A stretch of 64,000 bases of DNA, taken from the NCBI GenBank assembly GCA_024516155.1, contig JAJJXM010000038.1, positions 1 to 64,000 of the forward strand. The letters run 5' to 3'. The stretch is from Pyronema omphalodes (lineage: Eukaryota > Ascomycota > Pezizomycetes > Pezizales > Pyronemataceae). Below, piece by piece: positions 19,953 to 29,877 of this stretch. Each line of letters starts with the position of its first letter. Positions within the stretch are counted from its first letter, which is position 1. The position numbers and the translations under genes were made by a program. Under the pieces are notes generated by a model, which saw only the letters and a program-made list of their open reading frames with translations, was not told the DNA's origin and did no database searches.

Positions 19953-22900
19953 TTAGGTTGGGGCATGCTCGTCATCCTCGTCCAGCAACGTTCCCCAGCC
20001 TGTGGTCAATGAAGTGGGAGTGTCTCCTGCAGCGGGGTTGCGACTTAACTTAGAATGTGCCCATTCGGCGGTCGCGATTTTCGTCGCTGAGATCATGGCG
20101 GAGAGGGCTTTGGTTCCTGGTTCGGTGTGTAAAATCGTTTGTATTGTGAGGCGACGGTGTCGGGGGAGTTTCAGTGTTCGTCGGAGGGTATCCCTTTGGT
20201 CCTGGTACTGTGGGCACGCGAGTAAGAGGTGCTTGGGGGTTTGGGGGGGGTGAAGGGGGCATGTGCAAGATCGGGTGGGGTATTGGGCAGTGGGGGGGTG
20301 TGCGAGGCAGTCGAGGAAGTATCCGTGTCCGGTGCGTAGTCCGAGGATGGCCGTAGATGTTTTTCGGGGGAGGGTGGTGTATGCGGTGTCGAGTTTCCGC
20401 TTGTGTGGGGCGCTGTAGGTTTTCGGTTTTGGGGCAGATGTGTACCACTCCGTCCAGTCAGTGACGCATTGGTTGTGCACCTGACGGCGTAGCCACGAGA
20501 GGGAGGTAGGGAGGGTCGTTGTTGGTGGGGTCGTCGCCGCCAGTTTGGCCAGGCGGTCTGCTTCGTCGTTTCCGGGGATGTCTGTGTGGCCTGGGACCCA
20601 ATGAATGGTCACCTGGGCATCGAGGGCGTTGAGTTTCAGGGCGACGTCTTTGATTGCGTATGCCAGTTCTTGTCCTGGACCGCTTGATAGGCGAGAGGAG
20701 CGGAGGATTGCGGACTGGTTGTCGGTGAAAATGTGGATGGAGCGGTGGGGTAGGTGGTGGAGGCGTATGTACTTGTGGCAGGTTTCTACGCATTCGAGGA
20801 TGGCTCGTAGCTCAGCGTCGAACACCTCGGAGGTGGGCCCCATGGGCACGATGGCTCGGATTTCTCGCGGCAGTCCTTGGGGAATGTAGTATCCGGCGCC
20901 GGTGTTGCTTTCAAGTTGACATCCGTCGGTGTAGGCAATGACATTATGTTCGTTGTTCCGGAGGTTTCGGAGGAGGGTGATGTGTTCGATGGCGGCGTCA
21001 TCCTTTGGGGACGGGCTTATGTCGATGGTGACGGGGTGGGGGTCCCATGGGGATGACGTGGGGTGTGCCGTGTCTTCAACGGTTGAGGTGGGAGAGATCC
21101 AGGCGGCTAGGGAGGAGAGGTGGTTTACTAGTCGGGAGGGCGGGCGTGTCGGGGTTTGCCAGGTGTGGTCGTATTCATGTGTCGTGCGTATGGTGGTGGC
21201 GAAGTGGTTGGGGATGGGGAAGGAGGAGGGGCAGCGTTTGGTAACGGGGTGTGAGGGGGGGAGGGTGAGGAGGCGGAGGGTGTACTTCCTTCTCTTGTGA
21301 TTTAAGCGTACCAGGACCGGGGGGATTGCGGCTTCGTTGTGTAGGGCGATAATGGGTGTCGATCGGAAGGCGTTTAGGATTCGTCGGAGGGCTGTGTTTT
21401 GTTGGGTTTGTAGTTTACGGGCCAGGGTTTTTTGTCCGGTCCACCAGATCTCAGCTCCGAAGTCGGACCTAGAAGTGACACATGCTATGTAGAGTGAGCG
21501 GGTAGCTGAGGGAGACAGACCTGTTTCATGACGTACGAGGCTGCAGAGGGCGTTGAGGGATCTGGAGGCGGCGGTTAGTTTGTTTTTTACATGATGGGAG
21601 AAGTTCAGTTTGCGGTCGAAAAATATGCCAATCCACCGGACAACGTCTTTCGGTCCTCCTTGGGTTCCGGGTGCGACGATCGTGCCGTTGGGGAGTGTGA
21701 CTTTCACGGGGTCGTCGTGGGTATCTTTGCGGGATCGGTGGAAGTGAAGCAATTCTGATTTGGAATCGTCAAAGGCCACTGCGTTTTCTTGGGCCCATGT
21801 GAATGCGGTGCGGGCGACTTTCTCGAGCACTCTAGCGTTTTCTCCTCTTGTGTGGCCGTGGGCGACTAACGCAACATCGTCGATGTAGCTCGGGGCCCAT
21901 ACGGTGGGGTGTGTTGCGGTTAGGGTGTCGAAGAGTGGGCGGAGGTAGAGGAGGAATAGTATAGGGGACGCCGGGGAGCCTTGGGGGATGCCTGTCGTGA
22001 TGGGGCGTTGTACGTCGGTGTTGCCGTCGAAGGAGAGGGCGGTGGTGCGGTCGGTTAAGAAGGATGTGCCCCATGAGGTTACTTGTTCTGGGCATCCAAG
22101 GTTGCGCATTGTGTGGAGGAGGCGGGCAGCGGAGACATTGTCCAAGGCTCCGCGAACGTCCAGGAAGAGGGCTGACGTCACCAGTTTGAGCTTATCGTTG
22201 GCTTCGATGTCATGTGTTAGTGCCATGGCGGCGTCGATAGCCGAGCGTTTCGGGCGTCCGCCTATTTGGTCAGTGTGTAGCAGGTCATGGGATTCCGCCA
22301 TCTGTCCTAGACGTGTTGCCATCAATTTTTCTAAGATTTTACCCAAGCAGTTTAGCAGAGCTATGGGTCTGTATGCCTTGACTGAGCTGTAGTCCGGTTT
22401 GTTCGGTTTTGGTATTACCACAGTCGTTGCTTCCCGCCAGGCCTTAGGGTGGTAGCCTACCTTACCGAGGGTGGCGTAGAGCAGGTTGATTTGGTCGGGT
22501 ATAGCTTCGTATGTTTTGCGTAGGCATGCGAATGTTATGCCGTCAGGCCCTGGGGCTTTCTTGGGGGAGGAGGAGAAGATAGCGTGGGAGATCTCCGCGG
22601 GGGTAAATGTTTCCCATGGGATTGGGGGTCTCGAGGGGGTGGTTCTGGTGGGGGGTGAGGGGGGGGGGGGAGGGAAGAGCGCTTGGAAGGCTTCTATTTT
22701 GCTCTGGAAGTCTGTGCATAGGCGGTCCTCACCGTTCACTGTCATTTTTATGGGGGGCGTGAGTTGGGCTTTGCGGGGGTTAGTGTACTTGAAAGCCGCC
22801 CAGACGTCTGCACCTTCTGCTTGTGCAAGGTATGCTTTCCATAGATTATCCTTCGCATGTCTTATTCGTCTGAAGTGTGTGTTGCGGAGGGACTTGAATT

Positions 22901-23942
22901 CCTCATGATGTTCGGGCAGGCGGGTTCGCTTCCAACGGCGGCGAGCCTGGGACATCGCGCGGCGTGTGTCTTCGAGTTCTGCGGTCCACCACCTCTTCGA
23001 CCGTGGGGTTGGCGTCATGGGAGGTGTTGACTGCTCGACAGCTTGTAGTATGTGTTGTCTGAGCATTTGTGCCCATTCGTCTAGGTTTTCGTGGGTGGGG
23101 TTTTGGCTGAGGTATGTCCACCGGGGTTTGTTGGTGGTGGACAGGCGGAGCAGGGTGCTGGCGAACGTTTCCCAGTCCGTTTTTCTCCAGTTAAGACGTT
23201 TCTTGGTTGGGGCCTGTTCTATGTCGGGGTGGAGGGATTCGATCTGGAAGCGTATGACTTCGTGATCTGACCCCGTGGCGTTATCCTCGTCTATAGCCCA
23301 GTTTGTGACCTCTCGGGCCACCGCTGGAGCGGCGAGCGTAAGATCGAGGACGGAGGAGCCCGTGCCTGTGCGGTAGTGATAAGTGGGCACGTCTGGAACG
23401 TTCACCAGGTGCCAGCCGTGGTCTTCTATTAGTTTGACGAGTTCATCGGCCCGGGCTTGGTGCCTCACTCCAGAATTCCATAAAGGGTGGTGTGCGTTTA
23501 GGTCCCCAGTGATAATGCATCTGGGTGGGAGGGGGAGGGGGGCGAGAGTACGGGGGATAGTGTGGAGTTGTGTTGTGGGATCGTACTCGTTGTAGATGTT
23601 TAGAATGAATAGGGAAGGGATGAGGTCAGTCTGAACCTCGAGGACTTGAAGGTCCGGGTCTCCGCTGACATCTGGTCGTGGAGTGACGCGGATGTGAGGG
23701 TTGAGGCGGGAGACGTAGGCGGCGGTCCTTATTACTGGACGATTGCCAATGGGGGGGAGAATGAGGGTGAAGTCGGGGTGAGTGGTAGCGTACCGGGGGT
23801 CTTTGATCTGGGCTTCTTGCACCAGAACTATGTCTGCGGTTTTCCCTGCCGTGTTTAGGAGGGTGTTTAGGGCGGTGGTGCTGCGGTTTGTGTTGTGGGA
23901 CACAATGCGGAGGGTCGCCGCTGTATATGCGTAATTATGCAT
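19953..23942 (-). CDS. L5 ORF2: endonuclease, reverse transcriptase, RNase H
   Basis: ATG at 23942, 1329 residues, intact. Domain order: AP-type endonuclease in the first ~240 residues (SHNTNRS at 15, VQE at 41, TGDLNAHH at 145, GSDHEVIRF near 220); RT with PKKAPGPDGITFACLR, GIPQGSPASPILFLLYLRP and YIDDVALV near residue 688; RNase H with AYTDGCQLE near 1006, EVFDAELRA, IFTDNQSA and HWVPGHTDIPGNDEADRLA near 1114. A Cys/His motif (CTCPLHPPQTPKHLLLAC) lies near 1226. The endonuclease nicks the target and RT copies the RNA at the nick. The start codon overlaps the ORF1 stop (ATGCATAA), suggesting coupled translation. Confidence 0.95.
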   Translation of the reverse strand: MHNYAYTAATLRIVSHNTNRSTTALNTLLNTAGKTADIVLVQEAQIKDPRYATTHPDFTLILPPIGNRPVIRTAAYVSRLNPHIRVTPRPDVSGDPDLQVLEVQTDLIPSLFILNIYNEYDPTTQLHTIPRTLAPLPLPPRCIITGDLNAHHPLWNSGVRHQARADELVKLIEDHGWHLVNVPDVPTYHYRTGTGSSVLDLTLAAPAVAREVTNWAIDEDNATGSDHEVIRFQIESLHPDIEQAPTKKRLNWRKTDWETFASTLLRLSTTNKPRWTYLSQNPTHENLDEWAQMLRQHILQAVEQSTPPMTPTPRSKRWWTAELEDTRRAMSQARRRWKRTRLPEHHEEFKSLRNTHFRRIRHAKDNLWKAYLAQAEGADVWAAFKYTNPRKAQLTPPIKMTVNGEDRLCTDFQSKIEAFQALFPPPPPSPPTRTTPSRPPIPWETFTPAEISHAIFSSSPKKAPGPDGITFACLRKTYEAIPDQINLLYATLGKVGYHPKAWREATTVVIPKPNKPDYSSVKAYRPIALLNCLGKILEKLMATRLGQMAESHDLLHTDQIGGRPKRSAIDAAMALTHDIEANDKLKLVTSALFLDVRGALDNVSAARLLHTMRNLGCPEQVTSWGTSFLTDRTTALSFDGNTDVQRPITTGIPQGSPASPILFLLYLRPLFDTLTATHPTVWAPSYIDDVALVAHGHTRGENARVLEKVARTAFTWAQENAVAFDDSKSELLHFHRSRKDTHDDPVKVTLPNGTIVAPGTQGGPKDVVRWIGIFFDRKLNFSHHVKNKLTAASRSLNALCSLVRHETGLSPSATRSLYIACVTSRSDFGAEIWWTGQKTLARKLQTQQNTALRRILNAFRSTPIIALHNEAAIPPVLVRLNHKRRKYTLRLLTLPPSHPVTKRCPSSFPIPNHFATTIRTTHEYDHTWQTPTRPPSRLVNHLSSLAAWISPTSTVEDTAHPTSSPWDPHPVTIDISPSPKDDAAIEHITLLRNLRNNEHNVIAYTDGCQLESNTGAGYYIPQGLPREIRAIVPMGPTSEVFDAELRAILECVETCHKYIRLHHLPHRSIHIFTDNQSAILRSSRLSSGPGQELAYAIKDVALKLNALDAQVTIHWVPGHTDIPGNDEADRLAKLAATTPPTTTLPTSLSWLRRQVHNQCVTDWTEWYTSAPKPKTYSAPHKRKLDTAYTTLPRKTSTAILGLRTGHGYFLDCLAHPPTAQYPTRSCTCPLHPPQTPKHLLLACPQYQDQRDTLRRTLKLPRHRRLTIQTILHTEPGTKALSAMISATKIATAEWAHSKLSRNPAAGDTPTSLTTGWGTLLDEDDEHAPT

Positions 23943-25743
23943 CAGTGGTCATGTTGGTGTCGTCGGTGGGGTTGGCGTCAGGTGAGAGGGGGGCGGTGTG
24001 GGCTCTTTGCCATGCTTCGTGGACGATGGCTTGTCTGATCGGGCATCGGGTGCTGTAGGCGGGGTGCGAGGATTCGGGGGTTCCTGCTTCCTTACAGTTC
24101 GTGCATCTGTATACGGTGTGGATACAGCTTCGACCACGTTTAGAAGGGCAGTCTACACAGGTGTGGTTGTCAGTGGAGTGTGCGCCTGCACACATCGCGC
24201 AGGTTGGGTCGCCAGTGGAGTGGCATGTGGCGTGGTGGTGGCCATATTTAAGGCACTTGCGACAGAGGTCGGTGGATCGGGAGGTGTGAAATTCGGTCAC
24301 TCTTTTGTGTTCGTATAGTACCACAATTTTCGACCGTTTCAGGGATTGGTAGTCGTCTGCGGATTGTACTGCCACCATCACGCTGGATGCGGCCTTACCT
24401 TCTCTCTTGTCGGGGTGCGAGATGTATCGTGGTCTCTGGGCTAGTTTCACAGGGTGGTTACGTTCGATCTCTTGCTGGAGGAGTTCCATGCCCTCAGCGG
24501 TGTCTGGGAAGACGTCCATCGGGATACCGTGCACCGCGAGTTTGTGCCACTTTTCATTCAGCTTAGGGGGCAGGAGGGAGGCGTGAACGGAGCGGGCTGC
24601 TTCGTGGATGATGGGGAGGTGGGGGAGGACGTCATTGATTGGGGTGGCGGGGGATGGGGTGAGGAGGAGGTTGCCAGACATGTTTTTTCTCACCGTCAGG
24701 ATGGAGATGTTGTCGGGTACTTTCGCGCGGCGCAGCGCTTCGTTTACCTTCATACCGATCATGATCTTTGCGTTGTCGCTGAGAGTGTGAGGATCCGGGC
24801 AGGGGATGATGATGTTCTGTGGGCGTGGTGGGGCGGGTCTGTTGGCGGGGGTCTTTTTCGTGTTGGCATTGGTTGGTTTGGGGCGTGCGGGGGTGGGTTG
24901 GGCGTTGGGGAAGAGTTCGCGGGGGGAGTTCCCGTTCCAGATCGTCGCGGGGTCGGCTTGCTGCGGCGGGGAGGGCACGGGGAGGCTGTGTTTGGCGAGT
25001 TCTGCCTCAGCAGCGAGGCAGCGTTGCTTCCAGTAGTCCTTTGAGTCGTCGGCGGGGGCAGTGAGGGCATTGTCGGGGGAGGGGGCGGAGGTCGAGGGGA
25101 CGTATTCGGGGCAGAGAATGGGGGCGATTCGTTTGAGCATGTTGTTGGTGTCACGGGTCATCGTTCTGTCGCGGTCGAGGATTTGGTAGAGTTTCGTGAT
25201 GCGGTCGTTCGTGATTTTGTCATTGTGGCGGGCGAGGTCGGCGTAGGTGGCGAGGGCGCTCAGGACGCGGTTGGAGTCGTCGTTGGCTTTGGGGTTATTG
25301 TCGGTGGGGGGGGTAGCGTTGTCGGGGGCGGTCGTAACGGGGACGTTGTTCAGAAGTTTCTTGATGCTGCGTCGGTAAGTGTCGTGGTCGGCGTTGGTGG
25401 GGTAGGAGTGCGCTGTAGATGTTGCGTGGCGTTTTTGGGGGAGAAACGGGTCATCCTGCGTTTGGGTGATTGGGTCGGAGCGGGAGATTCGTTGGGTTGC
25501 TGGGGAGGTGATGGCGGGGGCAGCATTGCGGGGGGTGGGGGACGGGGTGCGGTCGCGTGCGTTGTTGTGGGAGGACGCGTCGTCGCTATCGCTGACGTCA
25601 TCGTCATCAAGGTGCATCTCGTCGTGGTGTACCTGCATGAGATGAGGCTCTGCGCTAGCGTGGCGGCTCATCGCGAGGTCGCGTGTGGGGGGTTTGTCGG
25701 GGGGGAGCGGGTGTTTCTTCGCCGCGGAGGTTCGAGGAGCCAT
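23935..25743 (-). CDS. L5 ORF1: zinc-knuckle RNA-binding protein
   Basis: The ATG at 25743 (MAPRTSAAKKHPLPPDK) is chosen because L6 ORF1 starts with the same motif; a longer reading from GTG at 25881 is not supported. The protein has 602 residues. A long Pro/Thr/Asp-rich N-terminal half with short charged segments is followed by a conserved region (VNEALRRAKVPDNIS, KWHKLAVHGIPMDVFPDT). From about residue 490 come Cys/His motifs: CRKCLKYGHHHATC, CAMCAGAHSTDNHTCVDC and CIHTVYRCTNC. It is expected to coat the LINE RNA. The stop overlaps the ORF2 ATG by 8 nt. Confidence 0.92.
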   Translation of the reverse strand: MAPRTSAAKKHPLPPDKPPTRDLAMSRHASAEPHLMQVHHDEMHLDDDDVSDSDDASSHNNARDRTPSPTPRNAAPAITSPATQRISRSDPITQTQDDPFLPQKRHATSTAHSYPTNADHDTYRRSIKKLLNNVPVTTAPDNATPPTDNNPKANDDSNRVLSALATYADLARHNDKITNDRITKLYQILDRDRTMTRDTNNMLKRIAPILCPEYVPSTSAPSPDNALTAPADDSKDYWKQRCLAAEAELAKHSLPVPSPPQQADPATIWNGNSPRELFPNAQPTPARPKPTNANTKKTPANRPAPPRPQNIIIPCPDPHTLSDNAKIMIGMKVNEALRRAKVPDNISILTVRKNMSGNLLLTPSPATPINDVLPHLPIIHEAARSVHASLLPPKLNEKWHKLAVHGIPMDVFPDTAEGMELLQQEIERNHPVKLAQRPRYISHPDKREGKAASSVMVAVQSADDYQSLKRSKIVVLYEHKRVTEFHTSRSTDLCRKCLKYGHHHATCHSTGDPTCAMCAGAHSTDNHTCVDCPSKRGRSCIHTVYRCTNCKEAGTPESSHPAYSTRCPIRQAIVHEAWQRAHTAPLSPDANPTDDTNMTTDA

Positions 25744-26033
25744 CGGGAGCTCGGTTTGATGAGTATCGGGGGGTATGATGGTGATTCCGGTGGAAAATTG
25801 ATGGTTTGTGTGGTGGTTGTGGGGGGGGGTGGTTGTCCGTGTCGCTGGCTGCTTCAGGGGCCGTTGAAAACTCTTCTCCACCGTGTAACACGACGAAAAA
25901 GAGCGGGCCTGGTCTGAAACCGCTGCGATAGGGGAATTCGGGTGTGCCGGTTAGGATTCCGCTCGAAAATCTAGAGATTTCCGGGTGGTTGTCGAAAAGG
26001 CAGGGGGGGGGGTCGATTTTCCGGTGTGGTGTC
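25744..26033 (-). other. L5 5' UTR
   Basis: The sequence from the 5' end to the ORF1 ATG shares ACACCACAC, CGACCCCC, CAACCACCCGGAAATC, GATTTTCGAGCGGA and CGCTCTTTTTCGTCG with the L6 leader. It probably holds the internal promoter, but no specific site is recognised. Confidence 0.7.
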
Positions 26034-26046
26034 TCCCCTAGAACGA
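26034..26046. repeat. Target-site duplication of L5, right copy
   Basis: TCCCCTAGAACGA, identical to 19115-19127. Copia pol coding continues through it in phase. Confidence 0.93.
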
Positions 26047-27124
26047 CCTCGACCTGATAAACAGACCCTTCGAGTTTTAAATCGTCAGTTTCACCAATCC
26101 CAGTCCTCGAATTCCGCCCTCACGTGGCATCGGCGACTCGGACATCTACATTTCGAATCCCTGAAACACCTCCTAGGAAACAAAAACATCTCGGAGCGCG
26201 ACATGCCTGACCACTGCGAACCATGTGTCCTTGCCAAACAGCGCCAGTCTGTTATTCGAACTCCGACAACTCGCTCGACGATTCCTTTCGAACTAGTTCA
26301 CTCGGATGTCTGTGGTCCTATGTCGACCACCTCCCTAGGGAAATCTCGCTACTACATTGTGTATATCGATGACTTCACTAGGTGGGTTAAGGTCTATTTC
26401 CTGAACACAAAATCCACCGACTGTATACTGCCTGTCTTCCGGAAATTTCTGGCTTGGGTAAATAATCAAGGCTACACTGTCAAACATCTACGTTGTGACA
26501 ATGGCACTGGTGAGTTTAACAACCAACAATTCCGTGATTTCCTGGATCTAGCGGGCATCTGGTTCGAACCCGCTCCTCCTTACACGCAGCATAAAAATGG
26601 TACCGCGGAGCGCATGATCCAGACTCTTAACACCAAGGCGCGCTGTATGCTTCTCGATTCACACCTACCGCATTTTCTCTGGGCCGAGGCCATCAATACC
26701 GCAGCATATCTACACTCGATTACTCCCTCTGCGTCTCTACCGAATTTTAAATCTCCTGTTGAAACTCTTCGCGGTTCCTCTCCCCAGATTGACCACCTTC
26801 GCCGCTTCGGTTGTCTTGTCTATAAACATATCCCTCCGGCTCAGCGCACTGACAAAAACTGGGGCCCTCGTTCGTTACCATGTGCAATGGTTGGATATGC
26901 ACCCAACACAACGAAGATCTGGCGCATCTACGACTTCTCTACCAAGCGTATTTGCCTTGCTTCAAGTGTTGTCTTTGTTGAAGACGTCAATGCGCTTGAC
27001 TCTTCCACCCTGGTTTCGTCACAAGAACACTGTGAAATTCAAGCAGCTTTGGATCTCTTACCGGATCCGGCCAAAGATGAGGCAGAGGACATTTTGATGG
27101 CAGACTCAGGGCAGCCCACAGAAA
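26047..27124 (+). CDS. pol: Copia Pol, second part (integrase)
   Basis: This part continues the protease frame after L5. It holds the GAG-pre-integrase zinc region (LTWHRRLGHLHFESLKHLL, then CEPCVLAKQ) and the integrase core: ELVHSDVCGPM, YYIVYIDDFTRW, LRCDNGTGEFNN, and YTQHKNGTAERMIQTLN with the catalytic Glu. The C-terminal region contains YLHSITPSASLPNFKSPVE. The coding exon is taken to end at 27124, before GTATGT. If not spliced, the frame reads on through low-complexity codons to a TAA at 27271-27273. Confidence 0.9.
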
Positions 27125-27519
27125 GTATGTTTCCGCATGTTTTTCCTTTTCCCCCCTTTCCGTTTCTCTTTCCGCTCTTTCGTTCTTTCTTTTCCTCCGT
27201 CCTCTGTCCACCCTCGCTCCCGTGTCTGACCTACCACTCCCCGAATGGTTCGGTGCTCAATTCAGTTGAGTAATGAAAATTTGTGCGCCTGGAGGACGCA
27301 GGCTCTTAGAGCCACATCTCTCATCATTCCGTTCCGTGTTTTCCGTTTCTTTCTGCTTTCTCAAAAGTCTTTCTTCAAGAACTTCCCCTCTATCAGAGAA
27401 GAGGTGCTCAGCTTGTCTGATTAAAAAGTTTCACTTCTGTTTCCTTCCGTAACTTTTTTCGAGCCTAAGTTTCTTGTTCCGCTTTTCACCTTTAACACTG
27501 TTCTAATCTTGCCATTTAG
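27125..27519 (+). other. Candidate spliceosomal intron in copia pol
   Basis: This 395-nt T-rich stretch separates the integrase and RT frames. It starts GTATGT (27125-27130). Near the end it has a branch-like CTAAT (27503-27507), and it ends TTTAG at 27519. Joining 27124 to 27520 gives an AGT codon and restores one continuous frame into RT. The alternative is a decayed insertion or a two-ORF layout. Confidence 0.65.
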
Positions 27520-29345
27520 GTCATTGCCCAGTCGTGCAGGTGGTCACCTCCGCTCCTGCTCCCAAAAGAGACAACACTGAAAACGCGAAATTCTACACCG
27601 ATGTCGTTTCTTCAGAACAACAAGCCTCGCTGTTTCTATCGAACTTCGTAAAATCAATGACTATTGAAGACACTGATGTCGATGACCCCGAATGCTCCGC
27701 TTATGCTGACTGCGACCCTCTGACATACAATGCTGCCATTAACAGTCCGGATAGTGAGCATTGGAAGGTTGCGATGCAACAGGAATGGGATTCTCTTCTC
27801 GAAAATCAAACCTTCCAAGCTTTTGCCGGCTCCACCCTCTCACCTGCTTCGTCTAGCTCTCCGCAAACAGATACCCCCATATCTCTCCCGTTCGGATGCA
27901 AGTCACTTAAATGCAGATGGATCTACAAGACGAAACAGAATGCGGATGGTTCGACAAAGTACAAGGCCCGCCTAGTTATCAAAGGCTACGAACAAGTTCC
28001 CGGTGTCGACTATGACGAGACATATGCACCGGTGTCCAAGATGGCAACCTTACGATACCTCCTGAGTTTAGCAGCATCACACAACTGGACAATAGACCAA
28101 ATGGATGTTGTTACGGCGTTTCTTAACCCTGCCATTGACAATGACTGCACGTATATGGCTATGCCCCAAGGCATTGACTGGTTGGATACGCGTTTGGAAA
28201 AGTCATCTATTGTGCGCTTACAGAAAGCTCTTTATGGATTAAAACAAGCCCCCCGTCTGTGGTGGCAGGAAATCAATGAGTATCTCCTCTCTCTCGGCTT
28301 CGTTCAGTCCTCTGCGGACCCGAACCTCTATGTTCTTGAGGGGGTGCTACTGCTGCTCTATGTGGATGACATTCTTATCTTCAATACCACTCCGGATCGC
28401 TTAGGAGACAGGATCAAACTCGCACTCAGCTCTAAGTACAAGATGACGGACCTTGGCCGTGCCTCTCGCTTCCTTGGTCTGGAAATCGAGTACTTACCTG
28501 ATGGCAGTATCGCCCTGAGTCAAAAAGGCTACATCAAAACTGTCCTCCAAAGATTCTCTTTGATGGATTGCACACCGGTGTTCAGCCCGATGGACCCAAA
28601 TGGAGACTTGGAAAATGTCATCTGTAGTGACTCCAAAGCCTCTCCGTCAGATCGCTTGCGCTACCTCTCAATGGTGGGCTCTCTGATGTATGCGGCTATT
28701 GGAACAAGACCCGACATTGCCTACTCGGTTACTGCTCTATCACGATACAATCAATCTCCGTTGAACATGCATCTCACCGCTGCCCGTCGTGTGCTCCGTT
28801 ACCTGAAAGGATCGATCAACTTATCTATCATCTATCGCCGCGACAACGACCTTCGATCATATCAAGTCCGTATCTACAGCGACAGCGACTGGGCAGGAAA
28901 CTCCAAAGATAGAAAGAGCATTGGTGGTTGTGCAATCCTCGCACCCGGCGCGACAGGTCTAATCAACTGGTCAGCCAAAAAGCAGTCGCTGGTAGCCTTA
29001 TCAACCTTGGAGGCCGGATACATCGCCTGCAGTGAGGCCACCAGAGAAGCATTGTGGCTACGACAACTTATGATTGACACCAAAATCTCGACAAATGAAA
29101 ATGCGACCGAAGTGTTTTGCGACAACCAAGGTGCCCTAACGCTGCTAAAATCAGGTGTCATCAAAGCAAAAACAAAACACATTGCGGTCAAATTTCATCA
29201 TGTTCTCGACGAAGTCAAACGAGGATCCGTGAGCTTCACATACGTCGCCTCTAAGGAAAACGTGTCCGACGTACTTACGAAACCGCTCAACGGCCCTAAT
29301 GACTCAAATGCAATTCGTCTTCTCGGATTGGAAACTTCACCTTAA
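27520..29345 (+). CDS. pol: Copia Pol, third part (RT and RNase H)
   Basis: The frame is open from the candidate splice site to a TAA at 29343-29345, about 607 codons. RT motifs are CRWIYKTKQNADGSTKYKAR, YAPVSKMATLRYLL, DVVTAFLNP, LYGLKQAPRLWWQ and the active site YVDDILIF. RNase H follows with YSDSDWAGNSKDRKSIGG, SLSTLEAGYIACSEATREA and FCDNQGAL. All expected copia RT and RNase H blocks are present and no stop is seen. There is no early ATG in frame, so it is probably expressed as part of a spliced Gag-Pol. Confidence 0.92.
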
Positions 29346-29718
29346 GGTATCCGACAAAAGGGGGTGATCGACCGAAGGTCGGTGCCTGCGCCAAGTTCTT
29401 GATGACGTGTGTCTGGATGGATATGGTTTTGTCGGATATGGGATATGGAAAGAGGGGGTGTGCTGGTTTTATGATCATGGTGTTTGGTTTGGAATTGGGT
29501 TTTGCTCTGCAGGGAATTTTTTTTTTTTCTGATTTATGGTATATGGATGTTTTGTTCTTTCTGGTTGGGTTACTGGTGTTACGGGTTATTGCTATGGATT
29601 ACTGGGTCGTATTATGGATGGATTGATTGGTTATGATGGCTACATTTTTTCGGGTATTTCTTCTGTGTATTTGCTGGATTTTATTATGCTTTCACACCTT
29701 GCCTTTGGCGAGGGGGTG
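29346..29718 (+). other. Copia 3' noncoding region
   Basis: A T/G-rich stretch between the pol stop and the 3' LTR. The purine stretch GCGAGGGGG just before 29719 is the likely polypurine tract, and AAAAGGGGG near 29356 is a second one. Short ORFs here look like chance. Confidence 0.7.
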
Positions 29719-29877
29719 TGTTGAAGTGACGCCTAAGGCCGGTGTGGGCTAGGGTTACTAGGTGCTATATTAGCTTGCTGTGCTTCCGGTGGAAATGGTT
29801 CTTCACTCAATACAATTACTTGTTTCTCGTTCTCCACTTCCACCGTTCTCTCCTCGTGCCTGCTCGTCCTTCCGACA
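29719..29877 (+). repeat. Copia 3' LTR (159 bp)
   Basis: Identical by eye to 17375-17533. The right ACAAC target duplication follows at 29878-29882, and G3 coding sequence resumes. Confidence 0.95.

Larger units (their letters stand above)
19128..26033 (-). mobile_element. L5: complete two-ORF LINE inserted in the copia pol
   Basis: The element is 6,906 bp on the minus strand, bounded by a 13-bp duplication. It has a 5' UTR, an intact ORF1, an intact ORF2 overlapping ORF1 by 8 nt, a 3' UTR of about 820 bp and a terminal AAAT-repeat tail at 19128-19145. The 5' end (ACACCACAC, then CGACCCCC) matches the 5' end of L6, so it is probably full length. Both ORFs are open, which makes it a candidate active element. 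Confidence 0.95.
17375..29877 (+). mobile_element. Ty1/copia retrotransposon inserted in G3 and split by LINE L5
   Basis: Identical 159-bp LTRs (TGTTGAAG to TTCCGACA) lie at 17375-17533 and 29719-29877. A perfect 5-bp target duplication ACAAC (17370-17374 and 29878-29882) flanks the element, with gypsy G3 coding sequence on both sides. Without L5 and one copy of its target site the element is about 5.6 kb. Domain order is gag, protease, integrase, RT, RNase H, which is the copia order. No base difference was seen between the LTRs, so the insertion is very recent, and L5 is younger still. Confidence 0.96.

Noticed and set aside
19558..19956. Plus-strand Ser/Pro/Leu-rich frame
   Set aside because: It is the antisense of the purine-rich 3' UTR and A-run of L5.
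25183..25917. Plus-strand frame of 244 codons opposite L5 ORF1
   Set aside because: It is antisense to an intact ORF1 rich in Pro/Asp codons, which gives Val/Gly-rich shadows. The same applies to 24454-25044.
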